NCBI GenBank assembly: GCA_018812385.1
Contig: JAHJDU010000262.1
Coordinates: 1 to 10,772 of the forward strand
Length of the DNA: 10,772 nt
From: Pseudomonadota bacterium
GTDB taxonomy: Bacteria; Desulfobacterota; Desulfobacteria; Desulfobacterales; Desulfobacteraceae
Reading direction: 5' to 3'
Shown here one piece after another: positions 5,849 through 10,772 of this stretch; the first letter of the stretch is position 1, and the number at the start of each line of letters is the position of its first letter. The translations under genes were made by a program, and so were the position numbers. The notes under the pieces are model-generated. The model did not search any database. It was not told the origin of the DNA and saw only the letters and a program-made list of their open reading frames with translations.

Positions 5849-8800
5849 TTATTTTTCTTCTTTGTCGATCTGGGCCATCATTTTAAACATGGTGTATTTA
5901 TTTGTTACTTCTTCTTCAATTTTAGCCCTCAGCCGTTTTGATTCTTCAGGCAAACTCTTTTCAAGGGCAGCAAACCTTGTTTCACCGCTAAGAAATTCCT
6001 GTATGGTGCCATCCGGTGCTTTTGAATCAAGAACAAAGGGGTTCTTACCTTCTTTAATCAACTCAGGGTTATACCTGTAGAGGGGCCAATAACCGGATTC
6101 AACTGCCAGTTTCCCTTCAAACTGGGATTTTCCCATGCCTTTTCTGATCCCCTGGTTGATACACGGGGCATAACATATGATCAAAGATGGCCCTGGATAT
6201 TTTTCAGCCTCAAGAAAGGCTTTCAGGGTCTGGTTCTTGTTTGCCCCCATGGAAATGGATGCAACATAGACATACCCATAACTCATCATCATCCGGCCAA
6301 GGTCTTTTTTACCGATTTTTTTACCCGTGGCAGCATATTTTGCAATGGCGCCAGTGGGCGTTGCCTTGGAAGACTGTCCGCCTGTATTGGAATAAACTTC
6401 CGTATCCATAACCAGAATATTGATATCTTCTCCCGAGGCAAGGACATGATCCAGGCCGCCGAACCCAATATCATAGGCCCAGCCGTCACCGCCAAAGACC
6501 CAATGGGATTTTTTCACAAATATATCTTTTTCATTGTAAATCTCTTTTAAAATGCCGCGGGTTTCATCCTTTAGTAATGTTTTTAATGCAAAAGAATATT
6601 TTTTAGACTCGCCTGCATCATCTTTTCCTGCTATCCAGCCTTTTAACGCATCTTTTACTTCCGGGGATATCCGGGTTTCAAGGGCTTGTTCAATTTTTGC
6701 TGCCAGGGTTTTTCTACGGGTCTGGGTTGCCAGCATCATGCCATACCCGTATTCTGCCGCATCTTCAAACAAAGAGCTTGCCCATGCCGGACCTTCCCCA
6801 TCTGAATTGGTGCAGTATGGAATTGCCGGGGCAGATCCACCCCAGATGGATGAACATCCCGTGGCATTGGCAATGGTCATTCTTTCGCCAAAAAGCTGGG
6901 TTAAAAGTTTTGCATAGGGTGTTTCACCACAGCCTGCACATGCGCCGGAGAACTCTAGAAGGGGCTGAAAAAGCTGGCTTCCCTTAACAGTATCTCTTTT
7001 GAGTATATCGGTTTTAAATGGGATAGTTTTAGAAAATTTATGGTTAGCCACCTGGGTTTCAACCTGGCTGGCCAAAGGCTTCATCTCAAGGGCAATGGTT
7101 TTGGAAGGACAGATATCTGCACAATTCCCACAGCCCTGGCAATCCAGAGGATTAACCTGGATTCTGAACTTATACGCCTCCATTCCCTTTCCTTTGCCCT
7201 CAATTGTAACAAAATTTTCAGGCGCATTGCCAAGTTCCTTATCTGTGGCAACGATGGGTATAATCGCTGCATGGGGGCAGACAAAGGCACACTGGTTACA
7301 CTGAATGCAATTTTCAGGAATCCATTCCGGTACATCAATGGCAACCCCGCGTTTTTCATACTGGGTGGTTCCCTGTTCAAAAACACCATCTGGTGAAAAT
7401 GCACTGACGGGAAGATCATCTCCGCCCTGGGCATTGATTTTTTTCATGACATTATCCACAAACGGGGTGGCAGCTTCAACTGCCTTTTCTTCTCTTACAC
7501 CATCTTTCCATGCTTTAGGAATCTTGACTTCAACAAGGTTACCAAGGGTTTTATCAACGGCTTCAATATTCATTGAAACAATTTTTTCACCCTTTTTGCC
7601 AAACTTGGCTTTTATATCTTCCTTTAAAAGGCTGATGGCTTTTTCAACGGGAAGAACATTGGCAAGGCTAAAAAAACAGGTCTGCATGATCATATTGATA
7701 CGGCCGCCCAGACCCACTTCACCGGCAATTTTAACGGCATCAATATTAAAAAACTTGAGTTTTTTATCATAAATGGCTTTTCTGACATCACCGGGAATAT
7801 GATTTTCCATGTCTTTAACAGACCAGGGTGAATTGAGAAGAAAGGTTCCCCCTTCTTTAATTCCCTTTAGGACATCATAAAGCTCCACATAATTGGGTTT
7901 ATGACAGGCGATAAAATCAGAATTGTCAATCTGGTAGGTTGACTGGATGGGTACATCGCCGAATCTTAAATGGGATACGGTCAGCCCCCCTGATTTCTTT
8001 GAATCATAGGCAAAATATCCCTGGGCATATTTATCTGTATTGTCACCTATAATGGCAATGGCACTCTGGTTTGCGCCAACGGTTCCATCAGCTCCAAGGC
8101 CCCAGAATTTGGCGGCAATGGTTCCTTCAGGTGCCGGGTGGAAACCCGTTTGAACCTCAAGGGATGTATGGGTGACATCGTCGATAATTCCCACTGTAAA
8201 ATGATTTTTCGGCTGGAGGGATTTCATGTTGTCAAAAACAGCTTTAATCATATTTGGATTAAATTCCTTGGAAGACAAACCATATCTTCCACCAACAATT
8301 TTAGGCCGTTCTCCATATTCCATGAATGCTGTGCAAACATCAGTATAAAGAGGTTCGCCAAGGGCGCCCGGCTCCTTGGTCCTGTCAAGAACTGTAAGTG
8401 TCTCAACAGTTGCTGGAACAGCCCTGAAAAAGCTTTCCCTGTCAAAAGGTCTGTAAAGACGTACTTTGATAAGTCCAAGCCTCTCGCCCTGGGTATTGAG
8501 CTGGTTAATGGATTCTTCAATGGCTTCACAGCCGGAACCCATGGCAACAATCACCCGGTCAGCTTCAGGATCTCCCACATAATCAAACAGATTATATTCC
8601 CGACCAGTCAGCTTGCCAATTTTTTTCATATACTCTTTTACAATGCCTGGAATTTTAAGATAATATGAATTAACAGCTTCCCTGCCCTGGAAATATATAT
8701 CCGGGTTCTGGGCCGTTCCTCTGGTATCAGGGTGTTCCGGATTTATGGAACGGCTTTTAAATTCGTTAAAGGCATCATAATTAAACAGGCGTGCCATGTC

Positions 8801-9367
8801 TTCATAGTCAATCATTTCAATTTTCTGGATTTCATGGGAAGTTCTGAACCCATCATAGAAATGCATGAAAGGCACCCGGGCTTCAATGGTGGCAAGGTGG
8901 GCAACCAGGGCAATGTCCTGGGCTTCCTGGATTGAGTTGGAGGATAACATGGCAAAACCAGTCTGACGGGCAGCCATGACATCCTGATGATCGCCAAAAA
9001 TGGAAAGCGCGTGTGCAGAAAGAGAACGTGCAGTCACATGGAAAACACAGGGCAGAAGCTCTCCGGCAATTTTATACATATTGGGTATCTTGAGTAAGAG
9101 TCCCTGGGATGCTGTAAAGGTTGTTGTAAGGGCTCCTGCAGCAAGGGAACCGTGAACAGCCCCTGCAGCCCCTGCTTCTGACTGCATCTGTTTTATGTTC
9201 AACACCTGACCGAATATATTTTTTCTGCCTTTTGAGGCCCAATTGTCTGCAATTTCACCCAGGGGGCTTGAAGGCGTGATGGGATATATGGTGGCAACTT
9301 CACTCATGGCATAGGCCACATGGGTTGCTGCTGTGTTTCCGTCTATAGTCTGCATTCTCTTTTTCAT
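5849..9367 (-). CDS. nifJ: Pyruvate:ferredoxin (flavodoxin) oxidoreductase, single-chain homodimer type
   Basis: This 1172-residue cytoplasmic enzyme oxidises pyruvate with CoA to acetyl-CoA and CO2, reducing ferredoxin or flavodoxin; it can run in reverse for CO2 fixation. The full single-chain layout is present. The N-terminal pyrimidine-binding domain has YPITPSSP (28-35, pyruvate-contacting T31), E64 for thiamine activation and R114 in TARSLSAHALS. A two-cluster ferredoxin domain has C687, C690, C693, C697 and C743, C746, C749, C753. The thiamine-diphosphate domain has the proximal cluster ligands C810, C813, C838 and C1069, and the GDGWAYDIG motif (960-968) with magnesium ligand D961 and N994. 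From memory of the Desulfovibrio africanus enzyme these positions match almost exactly, but the roughly 60-residue C-terminal extension that protects that enzyme from oxygen is absent here. AGAGGT (9375-9380) precedes the ATG. The gene begins 22 bases after the aminotransferase stop, so it is probably co-transcribed. No sequence link to nitrogen fixation is seen. Confidence 0.98.
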   Translation of the reverse strand: MKKRMQTIDGNTAATHVAYAMSEVATIYPITPSSPLGEIADNWASKGRKNIFGQVLNIKQMQSEAGAAGAVHGSLAAGALTTTFTASQGLLLKIPNMYKIAGELLPCVFHVTARSLSAHALSIFGDHQDVMAARQTGFAMLSSNSIQEAQDIALVAHLATIEARVPFMHFYDGFRTSHEIQKIEMIDYEDMARLFNYDAFNEFKSRSINPEHPDTRGTAQNPDIYFQGREAVNSYYLKIPGIVKEYMKKIGKLTGREYNLFDYVGDPEADRVIVAMGSGCEAIEESINQLNTQGERLGLIKVRLYRPFDRESFFRAVPATVETLTVLDRTKEPGALGEPLYTDVCTAFMEYGERPKIVGGRYGLSSKEFNPNMIKAVFDNMKSLQPKNHFTVGIIDDVTHTSLEVQTGFHPAPEGTIAAKFWGLGADGTVGANQSAIAIIGDNTDKYAQGYFAYDSKKSGGLTVSHLRFGDVPIQSTYQIDNSDFIACHKPNYVELYDVLKGIKEGGTFLLNSPWSVKDMENHIPGDVRKAIYDKKLKFFNIDAVKIAGEVGLGGRINMIMQTCFFSLANVLPVEKAISLLKEDIKAKFGKKGEKIVSMNIEAVDKTLGNLVEVKIPKAWKDGVREEKAVEAATPFVDNVMKKINAQGGDDLPVSAFSPDGVFEQGTTQYEKRGVAIDVPEWIPENCIQCNQCAFVCPHAAIIPIVATDKELGNAPENFVTIEGKGKGMEAYKFRIQVNPLDCQGCGNCADICPSKTIALEMKPLASQVETQVANHKFSKTIPFKTDILKRDTVKGSQLFQPLLEFSGACAGCGETPYAKLLTQLFGERMTIANATGCSSIWGGSAPAIPYCTNSDGEGPAWASSLFEDAAEYGYGMMLATQTRRKTLAAKIEQALETRISPEVKDALKGWIAGKDDAGESKKYSFALKTLLKDETRGILKEIYNEKDIFVKKSHWVFGGDGWAYDIGFGGLDHVLASGEDINILVMDTEVYSNTGGQSSKATPTGAIAKYAATGKKIGKKDLGRMMMSYGYVYVASISMGANKNQTLKAFLEAEKYPGPSLIICYAPCINQGIRKGMGKSQFEGKLAVESGYWPLYRYNPELIKEGKNPFVLDSKAPDGTIQEFLSGETRFAALEKSLPEESKRLRAKIEEEVTNKYTMFKMMAQIDKEEK

Positions 9368-9389
9368 AGTTTGTACCTCTTTAATTAGT

Positions 9390-10517
9390 CTATAGTACCT
9401 GGCTTAAAGCCTCGTCAAGATTTTTGACCGTGCGATCGATATTTTGCAATTTGTCCAGGCCGAATAACCCAATTCGAAAGGTTTTGAAATCTTCTGGTTC
9501 ATCACATAATAATGGAACCCCGGCAGCTGTCTGTATTCCTATATCTAAAAATTTTTTACCAGTATGTATACCGACATCTTCTGTGTAGCAAACAATAACA
9601 CCCGGGGCCTGGAATCCCTCTGCCGCCACAATTTTGATGCCTTTGCTTTTGAGCAGTGCCTTGACTTTGTCACCAAGCTCTTGTTGCTGTGCCCGGGCCT
9701 GGTCAAAACCGTAGCTTTCTGTTTCTTTCATAACATTCCGGAAACCTCTGAGGGCATCTGTGGGCATTGTTGCGTGATAAGCATGTCCCCCGTTCTCATA
9801 TGCCTCCATGATTTTAAACCACTTGAGCAAATCGCATGCATAACTGGTACTGACAGTAGATTCTATTCTTTCTCGCGCATCAGGACTTAGCATCACTAAA
9901 CCGCTGCAGGGTGAGCCGCTCCACCCTTTTTGCGGAGCAGTTATAAGGATATCAATACCACTTTTTTCCATGTCCACCCAGATTGTCCCCGAGGCAACGC
10001 AGTCTAAAACAAATAGGCTGCCGATTGAATGTACGGCATCTGCCACTGCCTGAAGGTAATCATCAGGCAGCATAATGCCTGATGAAGTTTCAACATGGGG
10101 GGCAAAGACGATTTCTGGTTTTTCTGCCTTGATCGTTGCTACCACTTCTTTGATTGGAGCAGGCTCAAAAGCAGCATGCTTGCTGGCATCGACTGGACGA
10201 GCCTTTAATACAATGGATTCGGAAGGTATATCACCCATATCAAAAATCTGGGTCCAGCGATAACTAAACCAGCCGTTTCGAATAACAAGACATTTTTTTC
10301 CCGTAGCAAATTGCCGTGCCACAGCTTCCATGGCATAGGTGCCGCCACCTGGAACGACTACAACGGCTTTGGCTTTATACACTTTCTTAAACGTGCTGGA
10401 AATATCCTTCATCACTCCTTGGAATGACTGAGACATATGGTTAAGGGAGCGGTCTGTGAAAACCACTGAATATTCAAGAAGCCCATCAGGGTCAACATTT
10501 GGAAGTAAGCCTGGCAT
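9390..10517 (-). CDS. Class V PLP-dependent aminotransferase (alanine/serine-glyoxylate type)
   Basis: This 375-residue cytoplasmic fold-type I aminotransferase is of the class V group that includes alanine-glyoxylate and serine-pyruvate aminotransferases. The start is ATG 10517 because AAGGAG lies six bases upstream. The frame stays open to 10679, but that extension runs through the promoter and tandem repeat and does not look like protein of this family. Visible features are the glycine loop VVPGGGTYAMEAVA (54-67), HVETSSG (141-147), D172 (LDCVASG), which would pair with the PLP ring nitrogen, K197 in TAPQKGWSGSP as the PLP lysine, and R348 in FRIGLFG for the substrate carboxylate. Close relatives are common in proteobacteria and usually annotated only as class V aminotransferase, so the true amino donor is uncertain. 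Position just ahead of PFOR suggests pyruvate, alanine, serine or glyoxylate chemistry. 2-aminoethylphosphonate transaminase is a less likely alternative, as no phosphonate genes are near. Confidence 0.9.
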   Translation of the reverse strand: MPGLLPNVDPDGLLEYSVVFTDRSLNHMSQSFQGVMKDISSTFKKVYKAKAVVVVPGGGTYAMEAVARQFATGKKCLVIRNGWFSYRWTQIFDMGDIPSESIVLKARPVDASKHAAFEPAPIKEVVATIKAEKPEIVFAPHVETSSGIMLPDDYLQAVADAVHSIGSLFVLDCVASGTIWVDMEKSGIDILITAPQKGWSGSPCSGLVMLSPDARERIESTVSTSYACDLLKWFKIMEAYENGGHAYHATMPTDALRGFRNVMKETESYGFDQARAQQQELGDKVKALLKSKGIKIVAAEGFQAPGVIVCYTEDVGIHTGKKFLDIGIQTAAGVPLLCDEPEDFKTFRIGLFGLDKLQNIDRTVKNLDEALSQVL

Positions 10518-10523
10518 ATTTGT

Positions 10524-10529
10524 CTCCTT
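10524..10529 (-). promoter_or_regulatory. Ribosome binding site deciding the aminotransferase start
   Basis: AAGGAG on the minus strand, six bases before ATG 10517, is a near-consensus site. It supports the 375-residue protein over the 429-residue open frame. Confidence 0.85.
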
Positions 10530-10560
10530 TCTTAAAAATGAGAAATTTGTCTGACTTGTT

Positions 10561-10589
10561 TCTATATGGCAAGAATAAAAAAATGGCAA
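10561..10589 (-). promoter_or_regulatory. Sigma-70-type promoter of the aminotransferase-PFOR operon
   Basis: Read on the minus strand, TTGCCA (10589-10584, five of six consensus bases) and TATAGA (10566-10561, four of six) are separated by exactly 17 bases. Transcription would start near 10554, leaving a leader of about 37 bases with a strong ribosome site. The spacer is made of one unit of the 17-bp tandem repeat. No -24/-12 element was found on this side. Confidence 0.6.
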
Positions 10590-10599
10590 GAATAAAAAA
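10566..10599. repeat. Perfect 17-bp tandem repeat (two copies)
   Basis: The unit ATGGCAAGAATAAAAAA occurs twice, head to tail without mismatch, at 10566-10582 and 10583-10599. It lies inside the aminotransferase promoter, and each copy carries a TTGCCA on the minus strand. Only the upstream copy has correct spacing to the -10 box. The identity of the copies suggests a recent duplication, for example by polymerase slippage. Confidence 0.95.
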
Positions 10600-10772
10600 T
10601 TTGCACTTGGATAGCGTCTCGATCCAGTCATGATCTCCATCATTAAGAGTGGAATTGGAAAATGATCAGATTGATTCAAAAATTAAAGAAGAGTTCTGTT
10701 AATTTTCATTAAACTGTGATAGAAAGACTCGGTGCAAACAATATATTATTTATAATAAAACTAATTATTTAT
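10600..10772. other. Non-coding upstream region, AT-rich
   Basis: I see no gene in this stretch to the right edge. It is AT-rich, most strongly after 10735. One imperfect inverted repeat (GTTAAT, then ATTAAAC, near 10697-10713) is too weak to call an operator. The open minus-strand frame through 10679 is judged non-coding. Confidence 0.5.

Noticed and set aside
8138..8668. Plus-strand open frame of 176 codons inside the PFOR gene
   Set aside because: It is a shadow of the strongly conserved PFOR coding sequence; no family resemblance.
434..9367. A nitrogen-fixation locus, suggested by a NifA-like activator and nifJ
   Set aside because: No nitrogenase structural or cofactor genes are present, the two genes are far apart on opposite strands, and PFOR is a central enzyme in anaerobes.
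10518..10679. N-terminal extension of the aminotransferase to ATG 10679
   Set aside because: It crosses the 17-bp tandem repeat and the promoter, lacks family resemblance, and the inner ATG has a near-perfect ribosome site.

Overview
The window looks like chromosomal DNA of a strictly anaerobic, diderm bacterium. A sulfate reducer of the Desulfobacterota (Desulfobacteraceae-like) fits best. This is inferred from a full-length one-chain pyruvate:ferredoxin oxidoreductase whose active-site residues sit at almost the same positions as in Desulfovibrio PFOR, a NifA-type sigma-54 activator, a MepM-type endopeptidase and an AT-leaning composition. There are eight protein genes (one cut by the left edge), and I see no tRNA, rRNA, CRISPR, insertion sequence or phage gene.

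Left part (1-4001). A PAS-domain gene runs leftward off the window. Divergent from it is a GAF/AAA+/Fis sigma-54 activator (434-1954). The 167-base gap after the activator holds a well-spaced -24/-12 (sigma-54) promoter candidate at 2057-2071 and an overlapping sigma-70-like promoter. Downstream on the same strand are a secreted NlpC/P60-fold protein that has lost its catalytic cysteine (2122-2676) and a membrane protein made of two CDP-alcohol phosphatidyltransferase domains in tandem (2715-4001). These could form one unit: cytoplasmic sensor-activator, sigma-54 promoter, envelope/phospholipid genes.

Right part (3998-10517), all on the minus strand and read from right to left: a class V PLP aminotransferase, PFOR, an M23 zinc endopeptidase and a MaoC-type hydratase. 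The aminotransferase-PFOR gap is 22 bases and the M23-MaoC gap is 17 bases, so these look co-transcribed. A 73-base gap separates PFOR from M23. The aminotransferase has a good sigma-70 promoter built around a perfect 17-bp tandem duplication. The two gene sets converge at 3998-4001, where the two stop codons share TTAA.

How the genes may work together: the aminotransferase can release or consume a 2-oxo acid such as pyruvate or glyoxylate, and PFOR interconverts pyruvate with acetyl-CoA, CO2 and reduced ferredoxin. The M23 enzyme and the NlpC-like protein point to cell-wall functions, and the tandem transferase to phospholipid head-group synthesis. Most genes are of known families. The most unusual items are the dead NlpC-like protein, the fused two-domain phosphatidyltransferase, and their possible control by the neighbouring sigma-54 activator.
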